The notes: a model not told the origin generated them from the letters alone. Shown: positions 1 to 5,598, numbered from the stretch's first letter. The stretch: 7,279 nt of DNA from Minisyncoccota bacterium (GCA_028690275.1 JAQVBN010000025.1:1-7279), one strand, 5' to 3'. Made by a program: numbers and translations.

Positions 1-31
1 AAAAAAGACGCTATTGCTAGCGTCCTTTTTT
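1..31 (-). terminator. Rho-independent terminator after the HU gene
   Basis: Read on the minus strand, a perfect 7-bp stem (GACGCTA / TAGCGTC, positions 24-18 and 13-7) encloses a GCAA loop, a stable GNRA-type tetraloop, and is followed at once by six T (6-1). It lies 21 nt past the HU stop codon. A run of T on the plus strand (26-31) means the same structure could also stop transcription entering from the left. All parts of a classical intrinsic terminator are visible. Confidence 0.9.
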
Positions 32-52
32 GTATAGTGTAAATAAATATTA

Positions 53-337
53 TTATCTTACAGCATCCTTAAGTCCCTTTCCTGCCTTGAACTTTGGAAC
101 CTTCATTGCAGGGATCTTTAAAGTAGCGCCAGTTTTAGGATTTCTTCCTGTTCTAGCGGCTCTCTTTGAAACCTTGAATGATCCAAAACCAGTGATAGTT
201 ACTTGTCCTCCTTTTGATAGAGTTACAGTAATCTCATCAATAACAGCGTTTAGGGCCTCAACTGCGATTCTCTTAGAAACAGCAGTCTTTTTTACGATAG
301 CCTCTGCTAAAGCATCTTTTGAAATAGCTTTTGCCAT
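53..337 (-). CDS. hup: HU family nucleoid-associated DNA-binding protein
   Basis: This encodes a 94-residue histone-like HU protein, close to the usual 90 residues. HU dimers bind and bend DNA with little sequence preference and help compact the nucleoid. The helical N-terminal dimerisation part covers about residues 3-40. The family signature GFGSF is at 50-54, followed by the basic beta-arm, with RNPKTG at 65-70 whose proline (P67) corresponds to the DNA-intercalating proline of the family. The C-terminus is lysine-rich. The start at 337 gives the expected MAKAISK-type N-terminus. There is no Shine-Dalgarno motif upstream, only AT-rich sequence with two TATAAT hexamers. The gene follows rny by 49 nt on the same strand, and an intrinsic terminator lies just past its TAA. 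HU versus the related IHF subunits cannot be settled fully from sequence, but a single short copy of this type is normally HU. Confidence 0.95.
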   Translation of the reverse strand: MAKAISKDALAEAIVKKTAVSKRIAVEALNAVIDEITVTLSKGGQVTITGFGSFKVSKRAARTGRNPKTGATLKIPAMKVPKFKAGKGLKDAVR

Positions 338-347
338 ATGTTTTGAA

Positions 348-366
348 ATTATAATTATTTATTATA
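348..366 (-). promoter_or_regulatory. Candidate -10 elements for the HU gene
   Basis: Two exact TATAAT hexamers are read on the minus strand in the 49-nt gap between rny and the HU gene, at 366-361 and 353-348. Neither has a convincing -35 hexamer at 16-18 bp, nor an extended TGn motif. If the nearer one is used, transcription would begin about 4 nt before the ATG; if the farther one is used, the leader would be about 17 nt. In such AT-rich DNA isolated TATAAT matches arise by chance, so this is tentative, but a separate promoter for an abundant protein such as HU would make sense. Confidence 0.35.
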
Positions 367-386
367 CTACGACCTTTATATGCTTT

Positions 387-1916
387 TTAGCGAGCATATT
401 CAATTATTCTTGTCTCTCTTATGACATTCACCTTAATCTCACCTGGGAATTTTAATTCTTCTTGTATTTTTGAAGCAACATCTTTCGCTAATTTCTGTGC
501 TCCTAAATCGTCTACTTTGTCTGCCTTAACAAAAACTCTAATTTCTCTTCCTCCTTGAATAGCATAAGCCTTATCTGTCCCTTCAAAAGTTAAAGCAATA
601 TCTTCTAGGTCACCTAATCTCTTTAAGTAATTTTCAAGAGTATCTTTTCTGGCCCCTGGTCTAGCTCCTGAAACCTGATCTGCAATTTGAATTATTTTTG
701 CCTCAATGCTGTCGTAAGGATATTCTTCGTGATGTGATTTTACTGCTGAAATAATTTCTGGTTTTATATTAAACTTTTCAAGAATTTTTCCTCCAATATC
801 TGTATGAGAACCTTCTACTTGATAATCTAATGCTTTACCTATGTCATGAAGTAAACCTGCTTTCTTGCACAAAGCAACGTCTAGTCCAAGTTCTGAAGCA
901 ATCTGAGAAGCTAATAATGATACTTCTATAGAATGCCCTAAAACATTTTGCCCATAACTTGTTCTGTATTGTAATCTTCCAAGAACCCTTACTAGTTTTT
1001 CTGGTAAGTCTAATACCCCTACCTCATATGTTGCTGCTTCTCCTGCGTCTTTTATTTTCTTAGCAAGAATTTGTTGTGCTTTTTCATATTCAGCTTCTAT
1101 TCTAGCTGGCTGAACCCTTCCATCTTTTATCAACGCCTCAAGAGTAATCTTTGAAATCTCTCTTCTGATAGGATTGAAACAAGAGATCATGACCGAACCT
1201 GGAGTTTCATCAACAATAAGTTCTACTCCCGTTACTTTTTCAAAAGCACGGATATTTCTTCCTTCTTTTCCTATTATTCTACCCTTTATTTCATCATTTG
1301 CAATAACCACTGTGCTTGTAGTTATTTCTGTTGCTTGAGGAATAGCATATCCTTGGATAGCTGTAGCTAATATTTCTTTAGCTTTGTTTTCATATTGATC
1401 TACTCCCCTTAGTTCTAATTTTCTGATTCTCTCCGATAAATCAGCTGAGTATTCTTTTTCTACTTTTTCATATAACTTTTCGCAAGCCTCTTCTCTTTTA
1501 AGTCCAGCTATTTTTTCTAGCTCCTTAATAGATTTTTCTTGAGCTTGCTCTAAGTCTTCTTTGATCTTATTAACTTTCTCTACTTTTATCTTTAAAGCCT
1601 CTTCTTCTTTTGTAATGTTTTTTTCTTTCTCTTCAATAGACTCCTCTTTCTTAAAAACTCTTTCCTCTGCTTTAATGACTAGTTTCTGCCTTTCTTCTAA
1701 ATCAACCTTAGTGGTTGCTTCTATCTTCTCTGCCTTATCCCTCGCCTTAATAATAATCTCTTCTGCGTTCTTTTTTGTTTGTTGTAGTCTTCTTTCAAGT
1801 TCTGCTTCAATAGATCCTGCGCGCTTCCTTGCTATAGATTGTCTGATATAATATCCTAACGTTACACCAATTACAAACAAGAGAGAACTAACTATCACTT
1901 GAGTTAATCCTTCCAT
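387..1916 (-). CDS. rny: Ribonuclease Y, membrane-anchored endoribonuclease
   Basis: This is a 509-residue RNase Y, near the usual 510-520. The family is a membrane-tethered endonuclease that starts mRNA decay in bacteria that generally lack RNase E. Domains in order: an N-terminal membrane helix (about 5-24) followed by basic residues; a long charged coiled coil (about 35-175); a KH RNA-binding domain with the GxxG loop GKEG at 216-219; and an HD hydrolase domain with LLHDIGK containing H357 and D358, plus H328, H371, H395/H396 and D413 as likely metal-site residues. The C-terminus RETRIIEYAR is typical of the family. The start at 1916 places the membrane helix right at the N-terminus. No Shine-Dalgarno motif precedes it. 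A terminator separates it from the upstream gene, so it needs its own promoter; between 1917 and 1998 I find only a weak TACAAT (1985-1980) and an inverted repeat. All key domains and residues are intact. Confidence 0.97.
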   Translation of the reverse strand: MEGLTQVIVSSLLFVIGVTLGYYIRQSIARKRAGSIEAELERRLQQTKKNAEEIIIKARDKAEKIEATTKVDLEERQKLVIKAEERVFKKEESIEEKEKNITKEEEALKIKVEKVNKIKEDLEQAQEKSIKELEKIAGLKREEACEKLYEKVEKEYSADLSERIRKLELRGVDQYENKAKEILATAIQGYAIPQATEITTSTVVIANDEIKGRIIGKEGRNIRAFEKVTGVELIVDETPGSVMISCFNPIRREISKITLEALIKDGRVQPARIEAEYEKAQQILAKKIKDAGEAATYEVGVLDLPEKLVRVLGRLQYRTSYGQNVLGHSIEVSLLASQIASELGLDVALCKKAGLLHDIGKALDYQVEGSHTDIGGKILEKFNIKPEIISAVKSHHEEYPYDSIEAKIIQIADQVSGARPGARKDTLENYLKRLGDLEDIALTFEGTDKAYAIQGGREIRVFVKADKVDDLGAQKLAKDVASKIQEELKFPGEIKVNVIRETRIIEYAR

Positions 1917-1933
1917 ATTTTTAATTGAAAGTC

Positions 1934-1959
1934 TGGTAACTGAATTCTAGAATTTACCA
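1934..1959 (-). repeat. Inverted repeat in the rny upstream region
   Basis: The arms TGGTAA and TTACCA (1934-1939, 1954-1959) flank a perfect 12-bp palindrome, AATTCTAGAATT (1943-1954), whose centre is shifted by 2 bp from that of the arms. As RNA the outer arms can pair with a one-sided ACTG bulge and an inner AATT stem with a CTAG loop. It ends 17 nt before the rny start codon. There is no U-tract, so it is not a terminator; it could be an operator or a leader structure affecting rny mRNA. The symmetry is seen, the function is unknown. Confidence 0.45.
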
Positions 1960-1998
1960 AAAATTCAAGGTTATTTTTAATTGTATTTTTACTTTATC

Positions 1999-2026
1999 AA
2001 AAAACCCCTGAAAATACAAGGGTTTT
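1999..2026 (-). terminator. Probable intrinsic terminator after the cysteine-repeat gene
   Basis: On the minus strand the segment AAAACCC (2026-2020) pairs with GGGTTTT (2007-2001) around a 12-nt loop, with one further G-U pair possible, and runs into six T (2004-1999). It starts 9 nt past the stop codon of the secreted-protein gene and lies upstream of rny. The stem has only three G-C pairs, so it may be modest in strength. Confidence 0.7.
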
Positions 2027-2035
2027 AGAATTAAT

Positions 2036-2827
2036 TTATCTTGAAACGCAGGTGGTTCCGTTGAATCGATAACCTGTAGTACAGACAACATTGTTATATT
2101 TATTGATAAATCCATTGTATACCGTTATCTTTTCACAATAGGTGCCATTGCTTTTATATCCCCAATTACATTGCCAACTCTTTCCGCTAGAAGAATAATG
2201 GGCATTAATAGGAACATATAATTTTTCACATCTATTGTTTTTATTTACATATCCATAGTCACATTCCCATCTTATTCCTTGTGAGTCGGTAACTGAGGCG
2301 TTCGTAGGAATAAAAACTTTCAAACAATATGTACCCATATTCTTATATCCATAGTCACATTCCCAAGCTGTTCCATTTTCTATTAAGGAAGCGTTCATTG
2401 GAACGTTTACTTTCTCACAGCCAGTTTCCGTTTTGAAATATCCATACTTACATTCAAAATCGTGTCCGTCGCTAGTAAAATATGCTGTTGAAGGAATAAA
2501 TAATTGAACGCAAGAATTTCCTACCTTTTTATATCCGTATGAACAATCTCCTCCGTTTTCATTTGTTTTTAAAACACAAACGCTACCCTGCATTTGATAT
2601 CCAGTATTACAAACAGTAATCCCTCTCCAATTTTTATGAGAGTTCGTGTTAATAGTATTTTCAACAGTTTTTAAAACACAAACGCTACCCTGCATTTGAT
2701 AACCCAAATCACAAACAACACGTCCTAACCAATTCCTATGAGCATTGTCTGGAAGATCTGAAGCGCTAACGTTTAAGAAAGGCAAAAATGAAAATATTAA
2801 AATAGTAAAGATAAGTTTTTTAAACAT
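2036..2827 (-). CDS. Secreted protein with eight C-x10-C repeat modules
   Basis: I do not recognise a named family. The 263-residue product starts with a signal peptide (FKKLIF, hydrophobic to about residue 20, probable cleavage after VSA at 22) and has no lipobox. The rest is repetitive: sixteen cysteines in eight pairs, each pair exactly 11 residues apart (39/50, 73/84, 95/106, 126/137, 157/168, 189/200, 220/231, 249/260), each opening with CxxGY and usually having G two to four residues before the second Cys. Four linkers carry [VI]P.[NT]A followed by a small Gly-containing turn, and three of these then have Trp before the Cys. Module spacing is mostly 29-34 residues. The even Cys count and export signal suggest one disulfide per module and a surface or secreted location. 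The longer reading frame extends to 2944 but runs through the tRNA gene, so the start at 2827 is chosen; a strong promoter lies just before it. Function is unknown; a cell-surface binding or adhesive role is only a guess. Confidence 0.85.
   Translation of the reverse strand: MFKKLIFTILIFSFLPFLNVSASDLPDNAHRNWLGRVVCDLGYQMQGSVCVLKTVENTINTNSHKNWRGITVCNTGYQMQGSVCVLKTNENGGDCSYGYKKVGNSCVQLFIPSTAYFTSDGHDFECKYGYFKTETGCEKVNVPMNASLIENGTAWECDYGYKNMGTYCLKVFIPTNASVTDSQGIRWECDYGYVNKNNRCEKLYVPINAHYSSSGKSWQCNWGYKSNGTYCEKITVYNGFINKYNNVVCTTGYRFNGTTCVSR
2565..2701 (-). repeat. 102-bp tandem duplication inside the cysteine-repeat gene
   Basis: A 35-bp segment is present twice without mismatch, at 2565-2599 and 2667-2701, exactly 102 bp (34 codons) apart. 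It encodes the GYQMQGSVCVLKT part of modules one and two. The flanks preceding each copy in the gene are also similar (NWLGRVV versus NWRGITV), so the repeat unit is longer than the identical core. The other modules are alike in protein but not in DNA, so this pair is a recent duplication or has been homogenised by recombination. Confidence 0.85.
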
Positions 2828-2833
2828 GTCTTT

Positions 2834-2862
2834 ACTATAAAACATTAATTGAAAAAAGTCAA
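2834..2862 (-). promoter_or_regulatory. Sigma70-like promoter for the cysteine-repeat gene, probably leaderless
   Basis: On the minus strand there is a -35 TTGACT (2862-2857), a 17-bp spacer and a -10 TATAGT (2839-2834), each 5 of 6 to consensus with ideal spacing. Only six bases (AAAGAC) separate the -10 from the ATG at 2827, so the expected start site is on or within a base or two of the A of the start codon, and the mRNA would have no leader. The -35 starts 3 nt past the 3' end of the tRNA gene. Confidence 0.75.
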
Positions 2863-2865
2863 GTG

Positions 2866-2950
2866 CGGAAGAGATGGGATTCGAACCCATGATACTGTGA
2901 AGTATACAGACTTTCCAAGTCTGCCTGTTCAGCCGCTCCAGCACCCTTCC
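2866..2950 (-). tRNA. tRNA-Ser (anticodon GGA)
   Basis: This is an 85-nt serine tRNA decoding UCC and UCU. Acceptor stem GGAAGGG pairs with CUCUUCC (one G-U pair), and the discriminator base is G, as in serine tRNAs. The D arm has stem CUG/CAG and a GG in the loop. The anticodon stem CAGAC/GUCUG encloses UUGGAAA with GGA in the anticodon position. A long variable arm (AUAC/GUAU) marks it as class II. The T arm is AUGGG-UUCGAAU-CCCAU. CCA is not encoded: the next bases are CAC, so the tail must be added by CCA-adding enzyme. The 5' end directly follows the htpX TAA with no spacer, and I see no promoter of its own in the end of htpX, so it probably comes from the lemA-htpX transcript by RNase P cleavage. 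The DNA just past it is already the promoter of the next gene. Confidence 0.97.
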
Positions 2951-3826
2951 TTATAGCTCTCTTAAAGCCTTAACCCTATCCTCAACCGGAGGATGAGTCA
3001 TAAACATCTTATTATACCAACTCACCCTTCCTTTTTCAGGAGAAGAAATATATAAATGAGCGGTTGCATTATTTATTTTACTTAAAGGAGTTTTGTTCGA
3101 AGATATTTTTATCAAAGCACTCGCAAGCCCCTCAGGATCTCTTGTTAAAAGTGCCGCATTCGCATCTGCTTTAAACTCTTCTTTCCTAGAAATAGCTAAC
3201 TGAATAAGACTGGCTGCAAGTGGAGCTAAAATCATTCCAATTATTGCTAAAACAAGCATAATTGGATTCTTGTTATCGTTATGATTTGTGAAATAAAGAG
3301 AACGTAAGAAAATATCAGATAATATTGCTACAATTCCTACTAAAATAACCACAATAGAAGCCACTAAAATATCTTTTGATTTGATATGAGACATTTCATG
3401 AGCAACAACAGCTTCCAATTCTCTTTTATTCAAAACATCAAGCAATCCTCTTGTGACTGCAATCACCGCATGCTTTTCATCTCTTCCGGTAGCAAAAGCA
3501 TTAGGCTGCCTTTCTTCTAAAATATATATCTTCGGAGTTTGTGTTCCTGCAGTAATCGCTAAGTTTTCAACAATTCTATATAATTCCGGAGAATCACTCT
3601 TTTGAATCTCATGAGCTCCAACCATACTCAAAACAACCTTGTCAGAATTGTAATAACTTACAAAAGACATAACCGAACTGATTATAACGGCAAAATACAA
3701 TATAGCAACATCATTAAAAACATATGAAAAAATCCAACCCAAACCAATTACAAGAATTAGGAAGAAAAAAATTAAGAAAAAAGCCTTTCTATTATTAGAA
3801 CTAACTTGATTATATAGTGTAGCCAT
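2951..3826 (-). CDS. htpX: HtpX-type M48 zinc metalloprotease
   Basis: This 291-residue membrane protease has the family's usual length. HtpX proteins cleave misfolded membrane proteins, with the active site on the cytoplasmic side. The sequence shows two N-terminal membrane segments (about 14-36 and 39-58), the zinc-binding HEMSH motif at 143-147 (ligands H143 and H147, catalytic E144), two further hydrophobic segments (about 153-176 and 188-212), and the third ligand E217 in the SRKEEFKAD motif. The C-terminus has the typical MTHPPVEDRVKAL block. Its ATG overlaps the lemA stop codon as TAATG, implying translational coupling. The lemA-htpX pair is common in bacteria. The last codon is followed by TAA and then immediately by the tRNA-Ser gene. 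All catalytic residues are present. Confidence 0.96.
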   Translation of the reverse strand: MATLYNQVSSNNRKAFFLIFFFLILVIGLGWIFSYVFNDVAILYFAVIISSVMSFVSYYNSDKVVLSMVGAHEIQKSDSPELYRIVENLAITAGTQTPKIYILEERQPNAFATGRDEKHAVIAVTRGLLDVLNKRELEAVVAHEMSHIKSKDILVASIVVILVGIVAILSDIFLRSLYFTNHNDNKNPIMLVLAIIGMILAPLAASLIQLAISRKEEFKADANAALLTRDPEGLASALIKISSNKTPLSKINNATAHLYISSPEKGRVSWYNKMFMTHPPVEDRVKALREL

Positions 3827-4383
3827 TAGAATTTAACTTGAACTGGTTCTTTTTGTAAGGGATTCTCAATCTCAAACAAAACCATTTTTTGAAAATTAAA
3901 CATTCCTGCCAAAATATTTGAAGGAAATGATTCTACTTTAATATTTAAATCTCTTACGTTACTGTTGTAAAATCTTCTTGCAGCTTGAATCTTGTCTTCA
4001 GTATCAGTCAACTCTCTTTGAAGTTCTAAAAAATTAACCGAAGCTTTAAGTTCTGGATAGTTCTCAGAAACTGCAAATAATGATTTTAAAGTTCCTGACA
4101 AAACATTTTCTGCTTGTCCTTTTGCTTCAGCTCCTTGAGCTTGCATCGCCATTGATCTAGCCTCAGCTACTTTCTCAAAAACCTCTCTTTCATGAGAAGC
4201 ATAACCTTTAACAGTTTCTACCAAATTAGGTATTAAATCGTATCTTCTTTTTAATTGTACGTCTATATCAGACCAAGCTTCTTTGGCTCGATTGATTATG
4301 ACAACAAAACCGTTATATACTGCTACAAAATAAATAGCAATAACAACAATAATTCCTAAAATTACTAATGTAATTGTGTCCAT
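3826..4383 (-). CDS. lemA: LemA family membrane-anchored protein
   Basis: A 185-residue protein with the standard LemA layout and length. One N-terminal membrane helix (about 4-23) is followed by a helical domain outside or inside the membrane. Conserved blocks seen are YNGFV with WSDIDVQLKRRYDLIPNLV (24-55), YPELKASVNFLELQRELTDTE (109-129), AARRFYN (134-140) and FPSNILA (153-159). The biochemical role of LemA is poorly defined; it is repeatedly found beside HtpX or other M48 proteases and is thought to assist or scaffold membrane proteolysis. It starts 4 nt after the stop of the upstream unknown membrane protein and overlaps htpX by 1 nt, so the three are surely co-transcribed. The start at 4383 places the membrane helix at the N-terminus; no Shine-Dalgarno motif is present. 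Confidence 0.95.
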   Translation of the reverse strand: MDTITLVILGIIVVIAIYFVAVYNGFVVIINRAKEAWSDIDVQLKRRYDLIPNLVETVKGYASHEREVFEKVAEARSMAMQAQGAEAKGQAENVLSGTLKSLFAVSENYPELKASVNFLELQRELTDTEDKIQAARRFYNSNVRDLNIKVESFPSNILAGMFNFQKMVLFEIENPLQKEPVQVKF

Positions 4384-4387
4384 ATTT

Positions 4388-4942
4388 TTATTTATTAATA
4401 ATGTTTATATACTTAGCCGTAAACTCTGTTTTTCCATGAATGTTATAATCAGATTCTACCGCTATTTCATCTCCAACACTTAAAACGGTTGAGAAAGAAT
4501 TCTCTTTAACTCCATTAATAAAAGTATTTTGATCTATATTAATTGTTAAATCTCTTTTTATTTGATCATCGAAATTAGTTCCAATACCTCTAATAACAAT
4601 GTAATTACCATAAATGCCAGAAATCACTCCCGAAGTGTTAAAAATATCTTGAGGAATTGGCAAATCTAAAGGTCTTACTGGGTTTTCTATTGCGGCTGGA
4701 TTTTTTTCAGAAATTAACTCAATTTGATTTTCTGCTACAAAATCATTGTTTTCAATGTCGATAGATCCTACCCCCCCAACTTCCATAGAAACTTTTGGGG
4801 TAGAATTATATACATTTAAATTAATGTCTTTGTTAGTTATTTTTAAAAAAACAATAATTACTAAAATTAAAACAACGAGAGATGTTATTAAAATTATAAG
4901 TTTTTTACTGCTAGGATCTTTGGTTTTTATTATTTCAGGCAT
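4388..4942 (-). CDS. Membrane-anchored protein of unknown function with C-terminal beta-rich domain
   Basis: I do not recognise this 184-residue protein. A short charged N-terminus (KTKDPSSKK) precedes a strong membrane helix (about 14-34), giving a probable N-in, C-out single-pass topology. Then comes a low-complexity Asn/Glu-rich stretch with a Pro-rich segment (about 84-98), which looks like a flexible linker. The last 80 residues (about 102-182) are strand-rich: SGVISGIYGNYIVIRG, a DLTINIDQNT strand, SVGDEIAVES and a final TAKYINI strand. That pattern resembles small OB-like barrel domains (DUF5666-like) often found in exported bacterial proteins, but this is a resemblance by eye. It is the first gene after the promoter in the clpP end and lies 4 nt before lemA, which suggests a role with LemA/HtpX at the membrane. 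It has no cysteine. A G7 run on the coding strand falls in the linker. Confidence 0.8.
   Translation of the reverse strand: MPEIIKTKDPSSKKLIILITSLVVLILVIIVFLKITNKDINLNVYNSTPKVSMEVGGVGSIDIENNDFVAENQIELISEKNPAAIENPVRPLDLPIPQDIFNTSGVISGIYGNYIVIRGIGTNFDDQIKRDLTINIDQNTFINGVKENSFSTVLSVGDEIAVESDYNIHGKTEFTAKYINIINK
4771..4777 (-). repeat. G7 homopolymer in the coding strand of the unknown membrane protein
   Basis: Seven consecutive C on the plus strand (seven G in the gene) encode part of VGGVGS, near residues 56-58. This is striking in such AT-rich sequence. The plus-strand run is also half of a 7-bp inverted repeat, CTACCCC (4768-4774) with GGGGTAG (4797-4803). A change of one base in the run would frameshift the protein before its C-terminal domain. 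Here the frame is intact. Confidence 0.5.
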
Positions 4943-4971
4943 AGAGATTAAATTAATTTATTATTTAAGTT

Positions 4972-5001
4972 ATTATACCTTTTTATCGATTACTTCGTCA
5001 A
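4972..5001 (-). promoter_or_regulatory. Sigma70-like promoter for the unknown protein-lemA-htpX-tRNA operon
   Basis: On the minus strand, TTGACG (5001-4996, 5 of 6) is followed by an 18-bp spacer and a perfect TATAAT (4977-4972). The whole element lies in the last codons of clpP, and the -10 includes the clpP TAA stop. The predicted start site is about 7 nt beyond, leaving a leader of roughly 23 nt that is AT-rich and has no Shine-Dalgarno motif. No terminator lies between clpP and the next gene, so read-through from clpP may add to this promoter. Confidence 0.7.
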
Positions 5002-5557
5002 CTACTCCGTAAGCTTTTGCCTCTTCAGCTGTTAGATAAAAATCTCTATCTGTGTCTTGCTGAATTTTAGAAAGAGGTTGCCCAGTATGCTTTGCTAAAA
5101 GACGATTCATCCTGTCTTTTATTTTTAAGATTTGAGTTGCTGCTATTTCAACTTCTGTTGCCTGTCCTTGAGCACCTCCAAGAACTTGATGAAGTAAAAT
5201 CTCTGCGTTAGGAAGTGCAAATCTTTTTCCTTTCGTTCCAGATACTAAAAGAGTTGCCCCCATAGAAGCGGCCATACCAATAGCTACTGTGGAAACATCA
5301 CATTCAATATATTGCATAGTATCATAAATAGCCATTCCAGCGGTAACAGAACCACCAGGACTATTAATATAAAATTGAATATCTGTTTTAGGATCTTTTG
5401 AAGCTAAGAATAAAAGTTGAGCAACAATTGAATTAGCAACACTATCATTAATTTCTCCTGTTAAAAGAATAATTCTATCTTTTAAAAGCCTAGAATAAAT
5501 ATCATAAGCCCTCTCTCCAGAAGTTGATTTTTCTATTACTGTTGGAATTAAGTTCAT
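4973..5557 (-). CDS. clpP: ATP-dependent Clp protease proteolytic subunit
   Basis: This 194-residue ClpP is the usual size. It forms the tetradecameric barrel that degrades proteins fed by AAA+ partners such as ClpX or ClpC in the cytoplasm. The catalytic triad is visible: S98 in GMAASMGA, H123 in LLHQ, and D172 in DRDF. The typical N-terminus ([18 protein letters not shown]) and the INSPGGSV block at 64-71 that shapes the oxyanion region are present. The short propeptide-free start at 5557 fits the family. It follows the trigger factor gene by 34 nt, a common pairing, but clpX, often next, is absent; the unknown membrane protein and lemA follow instead. No Shine-Dalgarno motif is seen before the ATG. 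Confidence 0.97.
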   Translation of the reverse strand: MNLIPTVIEKSTSGERAYDIYSRLLKDRIILLTGEINDSVANSIVAQLLFLASKDPKTDIQFYINSPGGSVTAGMAIYDTMQYIECDVSTVAIGMAASMGATLLVSGTKGKRFALPNAEILLHQVLGGAQGQATEVEIAATQILKIKDRMNRLLAKHTGQPLSKIQQDTDRDFYLTAEEAKAYGVVDEVIDKKV

Positions 5558-5569
5558 ATGTTTATTTTA

Positions 5570-5598
5570 ATTTTATCTAATCTTGCTAAAATTAGCAA
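5570..5598 (-). promoter_or_regulatory. Candidate promoter for clpP
   Basis: On the minus strand a -35-like TTGCTA (5598-5593, 4 of 6) and a -10-like TAAAAT (5575-5570, 5 of 6) are 17 bp apart, giving a leader of about 6 nt. A second TAAAAT (5569-5564) stands exactly 6 nt before the ATG, the same distance as in the predicted leaderless promoter at 2834-2862, but lacks a good -35. The -35 overlaps the trigger factor stop codon. In AT-rich DNA this is moderate evidence only. Confidence 0.4.
5583..5598 (-). repeat. Inverted repeat spanning the trigger factor stop codon
   Basis: TTGCTAA and TTAGCAA (7-bp arms, 2-nt centre) form a near-perfect 16-bp inverted repeat that includes the last codon and TAA of the trigger factor gene. 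The DNA after it on the minus strand is A-rich rather than T-rich, so it is not a classical terminator. It may be an RNA-stability or processing element between tig and clpP, or chance. Confidence 0.4.

Noticed and set aside
30..455. Plus-strand open frame of 141 residues across the HU gene
   Set aside because: It is antisense to HU and to the end of rny and has no recognisable features; HU is certain on the other strand.
1561..1851. Plus-strand open frame opposite the RNase Y coiled coil
   Set aside because: Its Ser/Phe/Leu-rich content is the expected complement of a Lys/Glu-rich coiled coil on the other strand.
1960..2000. A promoter for rny made of TTGATA (2000-1995) or TACAAT (1985-1980)
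   Set aside because: No partner hexamer of acceptable quality lies at 16-18 bp for either one, and the first overlaps the terminator T-tract; I could not support a specific call.
2565..2701. The repeated 35-bp segment as a CRISPR array
   Set aside because: There are only two copies, both in frame inside a gene and encoding the same protein module, so it is a coding duplication.
2828..2944. N-terminal extension of the cysteine-repeat gene to an ATG at 2944 (302 residues)
   Set aside because: The extension is translated through the tRNA-Ser gene and through the promoter; the signal peptide begins at the methionine at 2827, so the shorter start is correct.
4746..5012. Plus-strand open frame across the clpP/unknown protein junction
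   Set aside because: It is antisense to two well-supported genes and to the operon promoter, with no family resemblance.
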